Assembly: GCA_030737835.1 (NCBI GenBank)
Contig: CM060847.1
Coordinates: 17,507,979-17,571,978, forward strand
From: Acorus gramineus
Taxonomy: Eukaryota; Streptophyta; Magnoliopsida; Acorales; Acoraceae
DNA length: 64,000 bases
Direction of reading: 5' to 3'
Translations under genes and position numbers: made by a program
Notes under the pieces: model-generated
What the model saw: the letters and a program-made list of their open reading frames with translations, nothing else
Database searches by the model: none
Told to the model about the DNA's origin: nothing
In this document: positions 1 through 12,162 of the stretch, piece by piece
Layout of the letters: each line of letters starts with the position of its first letter
How positions within the stretch are numbered: the stretch's first letter is position 1

Positions 1-3000
1 TCTCATCTTTTTGTTACTTGAATTTTGGTGGCACTTACTATTATGTTGTTGTTTCTTTTAGGATGATACATTTACTGATTACTTAGTCTACCTTCATCTG
101 CATATATTTGATTTTGAATTAGGGATTTGCATTGCTTTTCTATTTGTTATGTTCTACTTGTGAGTTCAGTAATACCATTCTGGTAATATCAATTATTCAA
201 ACTTAGTAGATATTTTAATTGGGGAATTAAGTTTATATATTTGGCCTTTATTTTCTCTGTCACAGTTCTTCATTATTGTTCTGTTGTTTAATGTTCTGCT
301 ATTGTTGCTTTCCAACCTGCCTGTAATATAGAAATTCGTGTGTTTATTTTAATATATATCAATAATGAATACTTACTCAATATGACAATTGACATGAATG
401 ATTTGATTATATCAAAAGCCTCATACACAATAAGAAGAAACAATTAATTTGAACCTGTTCATGAATTAAAAATAGGTTTTAGCTCCTTGGCTTCACATTA
501 ACAGAGTTGAGGATTCTTGTTTAAGGACTGATTGATAGATTTGGTCTTCAACTTCATTAATCTAGCATGCTAACCAAATAAAGTGGGAGAGGGATCTAGA
601 GAACATTTGTCATATTTTCTTCATTTGGCCACAATTTTTGTTCAAGTTTTAATTATTTAATTACTTTTTAATATCATTTTAGATTCATTGAGTTGAGTAA
701 TGTCTGGATTAATTAAGGCATACTTTAAAATACCAGACCTCCATTTGGTTTTATGGGGAACATGCAAGTGAAGCATTCTTTGTGATGTTTGATGTTATCT
801 AGTTTCATTTGTTGTTTTAGTACAGAAAAATTATATCTGTTTGTGGAACAATCTAATATCAAAAATGCAAAAATAAAATTGTGGTATTTAACAAGAGTAA
901 TTCATTTACATGTAAAACTGTTTTATTGTTGTATTGTTAATTGTAAAACATATATAACTTAAGTCGCAGAAAACATGAATGAAATTTTTGTAAATATATG
1001 AAAAGTTGCATAAGAAAAGGGAGTCCAAGACTTGTATAGTTTATGATAAATGTACAGATTATGCAATTTGAAAATCTCTGAATTTACTATAATAGTTCTT
1101 GTTTATGCTACTTTTTCCCCTTTAATTGTCATTTATTCATCCTCTTATTAAAGATTGAGGTATAATTTGTCATATATTGCTCCTTTTGTTGCTAAATCTC
1201 TCCATATCTATGATCCCTCACATGCTACAATAATTAAGGAGAATGATTTGATTACTCCTATTGCATGAAATCAATGTAATTTAGTTCTCTACTTGAATTA
1301 TTTTGTGACATTTGACAAAAGATGACCAGCTAAATAAAGTTAATGAAGTTATACTATTCTATTTTGTAGGTGAATTGATGATACATCTATCAAATGGGAA
1401 GTCATGAAGAGATGAAAAACTATTATTCTTATTTGTCTTGTAATGTTTTGTGTTGATTTGTATCATTGTTATTTATGTATTGTGCAAAAAGAGAAAAACA
1501 AAAAAAGGAAAAAAAGAAAAAAGAAAGAAAGAAGAGATTTGTGTGTGTTTAGAGGATGTTGTCAACAAGAAAATGTTCCTAAGACTCTTATAGAGTTTTG
1601 TATGGATTTGTATTTTTGTTCTTTATTTATTATGTCCGACTGAAGCTGTGACTGAAGCGTGTGAAAGAAAAGTTTTTTTTAAAAAGGAAGAGAGAATTGT
1701 GTGTATTTAGAGGATGGTTTAAACAAGAAAATGCTTATTCAATCCATCTCTCTGTTGCTTGTATATGTTTATTATAGTTAGTGAAGTTTTGCCATTATCT
1801 AGTCATTTTATTTTTCTATATAACTATTTTATCTGATTAGACATTTTACGGTTATATAGTTTTTAAACCTTGGATTATAGGTCAGGTGTTACAATGGAGT
1901 GGCGTATGCATTTGCACTCATGGATTGAATTTTTTCTTGAGAATTTAAGTTTGGCATATGTGTACTGGGTCTGTTTAATGCAGACATCATAAATTTTTAC
2001 ATTAGTCAATCACAAAAGGATTTGTTTTATGATAATGAAAATGTGGTAAGATTGATGAGAGGTAAAACAAAAGAAAATGGGAGGGGTAATCCCACCACCT
2101 AGAAATTTCTTTTGGTGGTGGAGAGAGAGAGAGTTGGTGGAGGAGGGCAGGGTGGAGCGGGGGCAAAGAGCAGGGGGAGGGAGAAAAAATATGAATTATA
2201 TTATAGTTGTGGTTAAGATGTCTATGTGTCTTATGATATCATGAGAATTTCTTTCCTTGTCGCCATCCATTTTATATTGATATTTGATATTTCTGTTGTA
2301 ATATAATAGATGAGAGTACCAATTGAAATATAATTTATTTATAATGAATAGATTGATGGTGAGAGGTTTTTTTGTAACACAAGTACAATGATTATATTTC
2401 ATTTTATAACTTGAATATTGTAAATATGAATATAAATATAAAAGGCAATACATTCATGTAAAGTCTAATTATAAAAAGAATGAACAATAAGAACACTGAA
2501 GAATATACAATTCTGAGCTAAATTAGAAAATACCCCCAAAAAATAAATAAATGGAACATTCCTAGAATTGAAAATGTTTAACAAGGCAAAAACATGAAAC
2601 TCCATTATCAGACATTTCAAAATTTTGTAGAACTCAATACAGTCCTATGTCACAACATAGGTGAATAGAAGTAAAAAAGTTTGTCAAACTTCATAGGAAT
2701 TGAATATCACTTCCCAAATATTCTTCAACATAAAAAAGTTAGTAGAATTAATCGATTAGAACTGGAAAGTATGTCAATAGTGTTCAAATATTCATTCCTG
2801 TGATCCAAAAATTTCAAGCCAGAGATTGAATAGATAATGTCATGAAAAATTTAAAAGAACAAGTCTAGATGTTCATCAACTTAATTACTTGTTACATAGT
2901 AATATAAACAAGTCCAATCAAACCTTTTTTACGATTAATCAAAGGGGCTTCAACTTCTGCATATAATAGAAGTTCCCTTCAAGACAAATTCCATTTTAGC

Positions 3001-4548
3001 AACATCAGTTTCCATTTCTTTCTTCAACTTCAGCCATCATTACTATAGTACCTCCACCCATGCTCTCGTTTGCTGTGCATGGCAAGTTGATTGAGAAGAA
3101 AGTTTGAATCAATAGCATATGAAGAGACCTCACTGAATGGTAGATGAATTATTTGAGGATTGCGACAACTGTTTAAATCTTTAATATTTAAGACTAAAAA
3201 ATAGGATAAACATTTTTTTAGTTAAAGCAAATAGATTGATATGTAATTAATTTTCAATATGTCAAAAACTATGAACCTTAAAAAGGTAATATTACCCTGT
3301 GTGCGTGTGGTGTAGTAAAGTGAAAATGTTTCTTACAAATGAAGATCTATAGTGCATGAATGTAAACATGCATTTCAAATAACTTCTGTTGGGTGGTTTT
3401 TAGAGCTGTGATGTTTCAAATTTTGTTACTGAACAAATGATCTATACTACCTATAAAATTACCAATCTATATTATTGAACTAATGAAACCAATAAATAAA
3501 TCTAACAAGAAATCTCAGGAAAAATTATCCAACTCAATTTCTTTTTCCTTTATTCTCTATCTATTTCATATCCAAAGAAATCCATAAGAAAAAAATCAAA
3601 ACAATTATGCTACAAGTGCGACAACTGACCAGTTGTATGATAAAGCTAATGATGGTACACTATATAAGAATGTTTCTCGAGTTCTCGTGCATCAACAACT
3701 ATCGAAGAGTAGGCACTGCATGTTCAGAAATGAAAGTTACTATCAAAATATAATCAGAAGTCACAATCACATCCAAAGTCAAAGAAAAAGAAAAAAATTA
3801 TTGTTTGAAGTAATTACTGATTTCAAATTCTAAATACCTCTATATTTATTATCTATTATTCTGCATATCTTACTACAATGCTGCTTTTTGTCAGACTTGT
3901 GTAGACAACAAGTGTTTATTCAAAACTAAAATTGAGTTGATATCATCAATCAATATCTTAGAACAATGGATGAGGTCATTACCATCAATACTCATCACAT
4001 GCTCGATATCACTAATAAGAATCTAAGCAATATATATACCTGCTAAAAAATTAATTTGGAGATCATCATTTTGTCTTTAAGAAATACAATTCTCTAATAT
4101 AATGCAATTCTCTAATATCACTTCACATAGTTGCTAAAACAGAACCCCAAATCTCCTGCAAAAAGAAAAAAAAATCCCAAACATCAAGTTGTGGATTAAG
4201 GGATGGAAATAAAAGCAATAATGTCAATAATCAACATTTAGATGAGTTAGGGATGGCATAGATTCAGATGAAATCACATTAAATAAAGTTCCCTATAGTG
4301 CAAGCATACAAGAAATTAAAATGAAGGTGGAATTAAGCTTAGATCATACAATAAATAAGAGAAAATGAAATGTATCACTTTAAAAACATTCAATGTCTTT
4401 GTTTTAGTATGGGAACCAATAAAAAAAAATGTCTCTGTTTTAGTATGGGAACCAAAAAGGACCTAACTTTTATTATGTCATTCATGGAATTTAGTGGATC
4501 ACATTTGTAGCACACAAAAAGATGTTATGAAAAAAATTCTTACATAAT
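1..4548. repeat. Direct duplication block, copy 1 (downstream flank of a resistance-gene paralogue)
   Basis: This stretch matches 21,372 to about 25,934 in the same orientation almost base for base. By eye there are about one or two differences per 100 bases plus small indels, for example a 3-bp gain near 21,665. The match already runs at base 1, so the block extends left of the window. A more diverged relative of the first 1.5 kb lies directly after the resistance gene stop at 19,866-21,371, which identifies the block as resistance-gene 3' flank. It has no convincing gene: short open frames at 1443-1643 and 3633-3833 recur in copy 2 only because the copies are recent. A GA-rich tract lies near 2,120-2,170. 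Confidence 0.85.
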
Positions 4549-4560
4549 CATAAAATAACA

Positions 4561-6111
4561 TGATGCTTTTCAAATAATATAGAGACATCCACTCACCTCC
4601 AGTCCACGCAATACAAATCGATGCACGTGCATAAACGCTATACACTCGCACGTGGATAACCTAGCATAACAATTATGAAATCAATAAATAAGAAAATCAT
4701 TCAATCATGACAAACAACTAACAAACAACTTACAACAACACTCAGCCCAATAATCCCAAGAGCCCGTACCAAATAGACCTACAATCCGCAACTCACCTTA
4801 AAGGCCTAACAAAAATCCCAACTCCAAATAAATATTAAAATGTTCATATCTCACAATGATCCGATAATCAATATCCATTTATTTCATAAGGCCCACATAA
4901 TCGATCAATCCTCGAATAAATATTTAGACAAATAATCCACTACAACTCCAATGATTCAAATAAATCAATCCAATCAATTTACATCCAAATAACAAAAATA
5001 TCCAATTAATATTCATTGATCCCACTAAACCAAATTAATTGATTTAAGATCCAATTTGAGTCACCAAGATCAATAAAATCATCAAAACCCACAAATCAAA
5101 TTATACTCATTAAACATCCATTTGGGATCCCTTTAATCTCTAAAATTCATCAAACTTGATCATGAAGCTAAATATTTGAATTCTAAAAAACTGCACAGAA
5201 ATATTTGAAAAATCATAACTTTCTACCCGTAATTCCAAATCAGACGATTCAAGATGCGTTGGAAAGATCGTTTCGAAACCTATTTCTGTTTGTGAAATAC
5301 AATTTTCCCAGAAACGACTCTATCATAGTCAAAAACACGATTTAATGATCAGGTATTCAATCCACCCGAAAATAACCCTTAAATCCCAAAACCAATAAAT
5401 CTAGTTTGATCTTAAGAAATCCTTCAAGATCCATTGAAATCTAATAAAAACATCATCTATTTAAAATCAATCAAACCCTAACCCTAATCCATCAACATTC
5501 TTTCCCAAATAATAGATTGACACAATAATCTCCTAACCAAACTAAATTGAAACACTAAACAATAAAAATCAATAGAGAAAGATTTATCACCTTGTGGTGC
5601 TCGACAGGTAGAGTTAGGTCATCCACACCCTTCATGTCTCATGAGAATTCTGATGCAAACCCTAACCCAAAACGTGTTATATAAAAGGGGTTTTTACCAA
5701 ATTACAAAACGACCCCTCAAGTATTACGGGTTTACAACTAGGTCCTTATCCGATTTACAGAAAGATCCCTATCCGATTTACAAACAGATCCCTGAAGCCT
5801 ATTAAAAGATATTCTGGATTCGCAACCAGATCCCTGGGCCCAATAACTTAACACAAAATCCTAAAAACATAATTTTCCGAACTCCGAATCTCACCAAATT
5901 TCAACCAAAATATCTTGAGACTATAAAGATCTCTGAAAAAATACAAAATAAATATTTCAAGATTTATTTATAATTATCAAAATTATAAATCAAATTGGAC
6001 CCATTTGGGCCCACCGTCAAATCTGAAAAATGAAATAATTAAATTTCAATTTAAAAATTCCATTATATATTTAAAATAAATATATAAGGCTAAAAATACA
6101 GAGACGTTACA
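4561..6111 (-). mobile_element. LTR of a Ty3/gypsy chromovirus-type retrotransposon, without its internal region
   Basis: Read on the minus strand the segment opens with TGTAACGTCTCTG at 6111 and closes with a CA at 4561. It has a TATA-like TATATAA followed by a leader near 5,675, a conserved-looking stretch around 5,200-5,330, and a GGAGGTGAGTGG motif near its 3' end. These are features I associate with long LTRs of Tekay/Del-type chromoviruses. No internal region, second LTR or 5-bp target duplication is visible: the left flank is the end of the duplicated block and the right flank is copia integrase. I infer a solo or truncated LTR at a rearrangement junction. The lineage call is moderate; the LTR call is firmer. 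Confidence 0.6.
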
Positions 6112-7414
6112 CGGATGCAGAAAGAAGTAAAGATCGAGTCATCTCAAGGATGTGACGGTGTTTACGCTTAGCAACGCCATTATGTTGATGAGCATAAGGA
6201 GTGAAAAACTGAGAAAGGGTGCCTTGGGATGTCAAATATTCACTAAAAGCCTTAGAACAATATTCACCACCACAATCAGAGCGTAACACCTTAATACGAC
6301 AAGAAAATTGAGTCTCAACCATGGTAGCAAAAGAAGTATAAATACGCAATAAATCTGAATGACTAGAGAGAAGATAAATCCAAGTGAAACGAGAATAGTC
6401 GTCGATAAAAATGACATAATATCAATTTTCCCCTTTTGAAAAAATAGGAGATGGACCCCAAATATCAGAATGAACTAAATCAAATGGAGAATCTGAAATA
6501 TGCGAACTGGAAGAGAAAGGAAGAGCCACTGTCTTACCTAATTTACAGCCCACGCATGGTTGAAGATCCGTGCGAGAAAATGATCCTAATGCACTGGTGC
6601 TAACAAGATATCGGAGTCTAGGCTGAGACAAATGACCAAGACGACGATGCCAAAGATCGAAAGGGGAAGGGGAATTTGTATCTAACTGCACAGAAGCAGC
6701 GGAAGGCAGAGGAACATGAAGCTGATCCATGTAATAGAGTCCACATTGTCGTCGCCCAGTCCCAATCCGTCTCCCAGTAAGTCGATCCTGAACAAAACAA
6801 GATGATGAATCAAATGTGATCGTATAACCAAGGTCAGCAAGTTGACTGACAGAAAACAAACTCATGAAAAGTTTAGGAACATGCAAAACATTTGGCACAT
6901 TAAATCGATGAGAATGATCAGAAAGAATGCCAGAGCTTGAGACAGACATAGGAGAACCATCAGCAGTGCGAATAAGTGAAGGAGAACGGGGTGGTGTACA
7001 ATTAACAAGAATCGATGCATCCGATGTCATGTGATGGGAAGCCCCAGAATCAAGAACCCATGAGGTAATCGGTATACCTGGTACGGGAGTAGAAGCAGAC
7101 TGAACAGAACCAGAAAGATCTATACCAATCAATGATCGTAACATAACATAAAGCTGTTGATATTGATCTTGTAGCCCCTTTAAATGTGCAATAAGGTGAG
7201 CTGTGGTAAACTGTGACTGAGTAGAAGCAACGCGAGGTGCAATTGATGTATATATCTGATCCTGACAAAGAAAAGATTGAGTAGACGACTGGATTGATAA
7301 AGAGAAAGCGGCATCTCGAGCACGTTTTCTAGCCAACTTGCGGCAATCGAGGGTCACATGACCAAATGAGTGACAATATCTGCAATCCATAGTACTTGCA
7401 CAGCAATAGATCAA
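6112..7414 (-). pseudogene. Copia gag-pol fragment: zinc knuckle, protease, partial integrase
   Basis: The upper part (7414-6422) encodes a CCHC knuckle CRYCHSFGHVTLDC, the aspartic protease motif VLDSGASHHMT, the GAG-pre-integrase region with WHRRLGHLSQPRLR and CVGCKLGK (the integrase HHCC zinc site), and the first integrase Asp in DLVHSDIWGP. An in-frame TGA at about 6,421 follows KGEN; the related element at 28.98 kb has CGT (Arg) at this point, so a CGA to TGA transition is likely. The same frame continues to 6112 with the second core Asp in RSDCGGEY and then NGVAKRKHR. The third catalytic residue, Glu in the related copy (NGVAERKHR), is Lys here. With a nonsense codon, a lost catalytic residue and no RT, the copy cannot be active. 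Confidence 0.82.
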
Positions 7415-7489
7415 AATAAACAGTATCTGATAGATCCAAAACAGTCACAGATGCGTAGATCACGAAAAGCTGATCAAAATGAGTACCAA

Positions 7490-8269
7490 TATGACTATAT
7501 TTGGAGTCCGAATGAGCCCGTAGCGGCTGGATAAAGAAAATATCGAAAGATCGATGACGGAGTGACAAACGGGTCGGGCCGCGGATCCGGGTCGGGTCGG
7601 GTCGCGAAAACGGGTCGGGCCACGGATCCGGGTTGGGTCGCGGATCCAGGTCGGGTCGCGGAACCGGGTCGGGCAGCTGGCGCTGGAACCGGGTCGGGCG
7701 CTGGAGCCGGGTCGGGTCGGGCGTTGGAGCCGGGTCGGACAAGGGGAGCGGATGCTGGGCCGGGCGCGAGCGGGATCCGGGACGCGTTGGCGCGTCTGGA
7801 CTCGAGACGAATCCCGGGAGATCCAGGATGCTGTCCGGGACAGGATCCCAAGAAATCCGAGCGGATCTGCGCTGATCACGCGATACGGAGACGACGCGGG
7901 CAGGGCGCGGACCGGGCGTGGACAGGGCGCGGCAGGGCATGGACCGGGCGCGGACGGAGCGCGGATGGGGCGCGTGCAGGGTGCGGCAGGGCGCGGACTG
8001 TGCGCGTGTGGGGGACTGGGCGGGGCAGGGCGGTGTTGGACGGCGCAGCAGGGTGGCAGGGCAGCATGAGGCGGCGCGGCAGGGCGGCACAGCAGCGGTG
8101 ATGCGCGAGGCTGTGACAGGGGCTGCGCGGGGCTGCGGCAGGGGCAGCGAATCTGCGACGGGGCAACGGCGGGGCTGTACGGGGCTGCGGCAGGGGCAGT
8201 GAATCTGCTGGGGGCAGCAGCAGAGGTAGTGGATCAGCGCGGGGCAGCCGTGGGGCAGCGGATAAGTTT
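7490..8269. repeat. GC-rich low-complexity leader of the copia remnant
   Basis: Compositionally unlike everything around it. On the plus strand 7,570-7,760 is built from short GGGTCGGG/GCGGATCC-type repeats, and 7,890-8,260 from GGGGCAGCGG/GGGCGCGG-type repeats. Several long frames are open on both strands only because stop codons are rare in such GC-rich DNA. It occupies the place where copia gag should be. The copia element at 27,955-28,350 has a different GC-rich stretch in the same position. Confidence 0.7.
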
Positions 8270-8938
8270 GAGGGTCTATCTTGGCGCACACTAAGAGAAG
8301 TTGTTGTATTGTAGTAACGAAACATCATTAAAATCCTATGCGCGTAGGGAAGTTTTCATTTGAACAATAATATCTCCTATGTGTTCGACTAGGCGAATCC
8401 AATATTATTACTCTAAATCCTATTGTTTTTTATTTGATGATTTCTATCATATATGAGTTCTTCAAAATTATTGTTGGATGAGATATAATATTTTTCATAA
8501 AATATGAAAAATTATTTCAATACATGCTTTAACTTAAAAATTGAATTACATACACAAATATGTTAAATCACAATTTTCATATACATTTTCTTAAATAAAT
8601 TATATGCATATGTATATTATATTATTAGGGTGTTTGTATACTTAAGACTGTATAAAGGGCCTGTTTATTTCATTTATTTAATTTAATATCATTGTTTTAA
8701 TGCTTTTTTATCATTGTTTTAATTTTAATGAAATAATTATATGATTGATCTCTGCATGTATTGACCAACTCCCCTTCGCCCGAGAATCTTCAGAGCAAGT
8801 GTTACCCTGTGGTCCCCACGGCAATAGGCCAGTGGATAAGGACGACGGCGCTTTCCGGGTTCAATTCTCGCCGCTGTCGAGGATGACCAACAAAAAGTAA
8901 CAGCCCTGTTGGGGTCGGGTTAGTTGGGCTCCACCCCA
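8270..8938. repeat. Local duplication block A (copy 1)
   Basis: Begins GAGGGTCTATCTTGGCGC and matches 10,485-12,030 almost exactly once the 957-bp foldback insert of the other copy is removed. No gene is evident. The last 128 bases are the 5' half of a SINE. The block then switches abruptly at about 8,939 to block B. Confidence 0.85.
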
Positions 8939-8939
8939 C
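8812..8939 (+). mobile_element. 5' half of a tRNA-derived SINE
   Basis: Starts right after the 14-bp sequence AGTGTTACCCTGTG (8798-8811), which recurs after the poly(A) of the SINE 3' half at 12,163-12,176 and is its target-site duplication. The head has a tRNA-like A box (AGGCCAGTGGATAAGG, near 8,826) and B box (GGGTTCAATTCTC, near 8,859), the internal RNA polymerase III promoter expected of plant SINEs. It is cut at 8,939 inside CTCCACCCCACT. The 3' half survives only in the other duplication copy. Confidence 0.75.
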
Positions 8940-9164
8940 TTATTGATATTAGGAATTTCTTAAAGTGGTCTGGATATACATTCTTCATGGCTATCATATT
9001 ATTCTGGGTTATACAGGAACTTTTGATACGATCATATATTGGGACTTCTCATCGATGTTTCAAGTGGTGTAGTATTATCTAGTTTTCATATTATTTGATC
9101 ATCAGTGACAAGCAAGCGCTTCAAGGTATGTGACAAAAATACCATTTTATTTTAATGGTACATG
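8940..9164. repeat. Local duplication block B (copy 1)
   Basis: Starts TATTGATATTAGG and ends at ACATGCTTA; matches 10,046-10,270 with only a few substitutions. One plus-strand frame gives a hydrophobic stretch (FFMAIILFWVIQELL) of about 40 codons, and CTTCAAG followed by GTATGTG resembles a splice donor, but no family is recognised. Confidence 0.8.
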
Positions 9165-10045
9165 CTTAGAATAGGAAGAAGCCATTAGATAGACAAAGCC
9201 TGAAAGGGAGAAAGAGAAAATATACAGAACATGAAAGCAAAAATGGTTGAAAAAAGAGAAAACTTAACGTAGAAAGGGTTTCTACACCACCTCCCTGAGC
9301 AAATGACCAGGAGAGGTTAACGTAGTTAGGAGACCATGTTTATAATTACTAAGATTGGCATTCTTGAAAAAGAATTGGGTAAGAACCATGATTCTCTCAT
9401 GAAATCCACATCACCCAATTCGCCCGGTATCCTTAGAATATATCATATTGAATGGATAAAAATATGTTTTGAATATTTACATTATAATTTTATTTATAGT
9501 GAAATAAAAATTTATAAAAGTTCAAAAAAATGGATATAATTTTTTTCCCTTATTTTGGAGACACCTCTTGTGGTGGGGGCCTTATGCGATTGCCTTCTCT
9601 GCCTGTATTCAGGGCCAACGTGATAAAAATAGTTTATATTTTACAATTTATACATTTTATACATATATATTATATGTGCGGAATATTTCCTTAAATGTTT
9701 GATCATGCTCTTCAATGAATTGTCAATATTTATGGACTTCGAAAAACATTCATCCTTTTGGGAAATATTTTATATATATTATTATTTGTTGTGAATAATG
9801 TACTTTATAAAATGTTTTGTTTAAGTAGGGATATATAAGAGCGGATCATATATACTCGTGCAAAGGGAAGAATAATTCACTACAATGGAAAATGAATCAT
9901 CAATGCGTTGTGGATGTCATCATTCTTCTAAGAGTTTTGATATATTTGAAGGTCAGTAATATATCAATCATATTTTTTATACAAAGCTTCTATGGGTACT
10001 CTGATATTCAATGGAATATGAGATCATAACTATTCTAGAGTACTT
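9165..10045. other. Unassigned AT-rich spacer between blocks B and B'
   Basis: No recognisable gene or element. A short frame at about 9,884-9,950 starting MENESSMRCGCHHSS and ending at a donor-like AG followed by GTCAGT could be a small exon, but nothing around it supports a gene. Confidence 0.4.
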
Positions 10046-10272
10046 ATTGATATTAGGAATTTCTTAAAGTGGTCTGGATGTACATTCTTCATGGCTATCA
10101 TATTATTCTGGGTTATACAGGAACTTTTGATATGATCATATATTGGGACTTCTCATCGATGTTTCAAGTGGTGTAGTATTATCTAGTTTTCATATTATTT
10201 GATCATCAGTGACAAGCAAGCGCTTCAAGGTATGTGACAAAAATACCATTTTATTTTAATGGTACATGCTTA
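10046..10272. repeat. Local duplication block B' (copy 2)
   Basis: Near-identical to 8,940-9,164. Here it precedes block A', whereas in copy 1 block B follows block A. It ends at ACATGCTTA and then the two copies diverge. Confidence 0.8.
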
Positions 10273-10841
10273 CATGCAAATGACCTGGTGAATGGCATAT
10301 TTTTATATATTCATGTCAATGTGGGGGTCTTTATAATCTATATGTGAATGTGATAAGTTATGAGAACTAAAATTATGTAACTTTTAGAGATTATGTAAAT
10401 TAGATTTTATATATAATTGATTTATATAACATCTAAAATTATGTAACTTCTTCAATGAGCAGTGTCGTATTTTGGATCTGGTTCGAGGGTCTATCTTGGC
10501 GCACACTAAGAGAAGTTGTTGTATTGTAGTAACGAAACATCATTAAAATCCTATGCGCGTAGGGAAGTTTTCATTTGAACAATAATATCTCCTATGTGTT
10601 CGACTAGCTGAATCCAATATTATTACTCTAAATCCTATTGTTTTTTATTTGATGATTTCTATCATATATGAGTTCTTCAAAATTATTGTTGGATGAGATA
10701 TAATATTTTTCATAAAATATGAAAAATTATTTCAATACATGCTTTAACTTAAAAAATGAATTACATACACAAATATGTTAAATCACAATTTTCATATACA
10801 TTTTCTTAAATAAATTATATGTATATATATATTATATTATT

Positions 10842-11798
10842 GGGTTAAAGACATCTAAGTCCCTACAAACATGGAAAAACCCATATAAGTCCCTATTAAA
10901 ATTAGGACAGACGTACGAGTCCCTGAAAACTCAGAAAAACCCAATTATCATCCCTGAGTTAAATTTCCATCTAAATGTAACGGAATATTCCTAGAATATT
11001 CCATCACATATAATTGTGTAGACATTGAAGTCCTTATAAACAGTCATAAAGACAAATTAGTCCCTGCAAAAGATAAAATTGCCCCTAAAAGACTTTTACA
11101 TTAAATTGTGTATATATTGCAGTCCCTATAAACAATCATAAAAATAAATTAGTCTCCCCAAAAGACAAAATTGCCATTGAAAGACTTTTACATATAATTA
11201 AATAGACATTACAGTCCTTATGAACAATCGTAAAGACAAATTAGTCTCTCTAAAAGACAAGAATACCCTTGAAGGATTTTTACATTTAATTGTGCAGACA
11301 TTGCAATTTAAAATTTAAATACCCTCTAAAGTACTGCAATTTCTACACAATTAAATATAAAAAATTTTCAGGGGCATTTTTATCTTTTACATGTACCAAT
11401 TTGTCTTTACAATTATTTATAAGGACTGTAATGTCTATTCAATTAAATGTAAAAATCTTTCAGGGGCAATTTTGTCTTTTGCAAGGACTAATTTGTCTTT
11501 ATGATTGTTTACAGGGACTGCAATGTGTACACAATTTAATGTAAAAATCTTTCAAGGGTAATTTTATCTTTTGGAGGGACTAATTTGTCTTTATGAATGT
11601 TTATAAGGACTTCAATGTCAATACAATTATACGTGACAGAATATTCTGGGAATATTCCGTTAAGTTTGGATGGAAATTTAACTCAGGGATGATAATTGGG
11701 TTTTTCTGAGTTTTCAGGGACTCGTACGTCTGTCCTAATTTTAGTAGGGACTTATATGGGTTTTCTCATGTTTGTAGGGACTTAGATGTCTTTAACCC
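10842..11798. mobile_element. 957-bp foldback (MULE-like, non-autonomous) element
   Basis: Starts GGGTTAAAGACATC and ends with its complement GATGTCTTTAACCC. Inverted repeats of at least about 180 bp are obvious, and much of the remainder is inverted too: units of about 90 bp containing CAGTCC, AATCATAAA, AAATTAGTC and AAAATTGCC occur in one orientation on the left and the other on the right. It is flanked by the 9-bp direct repeat TATATTATT (10,833-10,841 and 11,799-11,807). The sister duplication copy near 8,630 has TATATTATTAGGGTG uninterrupted, which is the empty site. A 9-bp duplication with long inverted repeats fits Mutator-like foldback elements. No coding capacity. Confidence 0.88.
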
Positions 11799-11957
11799 TA
11801 TATTATTAGGGTGTTTGTATACTTAAGACTGTATAAAGGGCCTGTTTATTTCATTTATTTAATTTAATATCATTGTTTTAATGCTTTTTTATCATTGTTT
11901 TAATTTTAATGAAATAATTATATGATTGATCTCTGCATGTATTGACCAACTCCCCTT

Positions 11958-11978
11958 AATGAAATAATTATATGATTG
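11958..11978 (+). repeat. Templated filler DNA at a deletion junction
   Basis: AATGAAATAATTATATGATTG is a copy of 11,908-11,928 and sits exactly where the sister copy holds the SINE target site and SINE 5' half (about 8,778-8,880). A short copy of nearby sequence at a deletion junction is typical of error-prone end joining. Confidence 0.7.
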
Positions 11979-11982
11979 TTTT

Positions 11983-12162
11983 AAAAGTAACAGCCCTGTT
12001 GGGGTCGGGTTAGTTGGACTCCACCCCACTGTTGTCACATACACAGCCCTTTGGGTTGTGTGTTCTGGTGGACTCTGTCCACCCAGTTTATAGTCTCGCC
12101 CTTCGGGACCTCTATGTAGCTCTCTGCTCTGGTCACAGAGCCTGCCTACCCAAAAAAAAAAA
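11983..12162 (+). mobile_element. 3' half of the tRNA-derived SINE with poly(A)
   Basis: Overlaps the 5' half (8,812-8,939) for about 50 bases (AAAGTAACAGCCCTG through CTCCACCCCACT), then continues through a C/T-rich body to a run of 12 A followed by the target-site duplication AGTGTTACCCTGTG (12,163-12,176). Together the halves define one ancestral insertion older than the local duplication. Confidence 0.75.

Larger units (their letters stand above)
6112..8269 (-). mobile_element. Truncated Ty1/copia retrotransposon remnant
   Basis: A minus-strand copia fragment reads from a GC-rich leader (8269 downwards) through a CCHC zinc knuckle, protease, GAG-pre-integrase domain and part of the integrase core. 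It is cut at 6112 by the TGTAACG end of the neighbouring LTR. Reverse transcriptase, RNase H and both LTRs are absent. The right border at about 8,269 is where the duplicated sequence beginning GAGGGTCTATC starts; the second copy of that sequence (10,485) has no copia before it. The remnant belongs to the same broad family as the complete element at 27,787-31,644, judging by shared protease and integrase wording and a similarly GC-rich leader. Confidence 0.8.

Noticed and set aside
1443-1643. 66-residue frame conserved at 22,818-23,018
   Set aside because: Lys-rich low-complexity frame conserved only because the whole 4.5-kb block is a recent duplication; no start context or homology.
3633-3833. 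66-residue frame conserved at 25,024-25,224
   Set aside because: Same duplication effect; replacement changes are as common as elsewhere in the block.
7329-8328. Several overlapping long open frames on both strands rich in Pro, Arg, Ala and Gly
   Set aside because: They lie in GC-rich tandem repeats where stops are rare; all frames are open together and no domain is visible.
9884-9952. Small exon starting MENESSMRCGCHHSS
   Set aside because: One short frame with a donor-like end, no homology and no partner exon; left unannotated as a gene.
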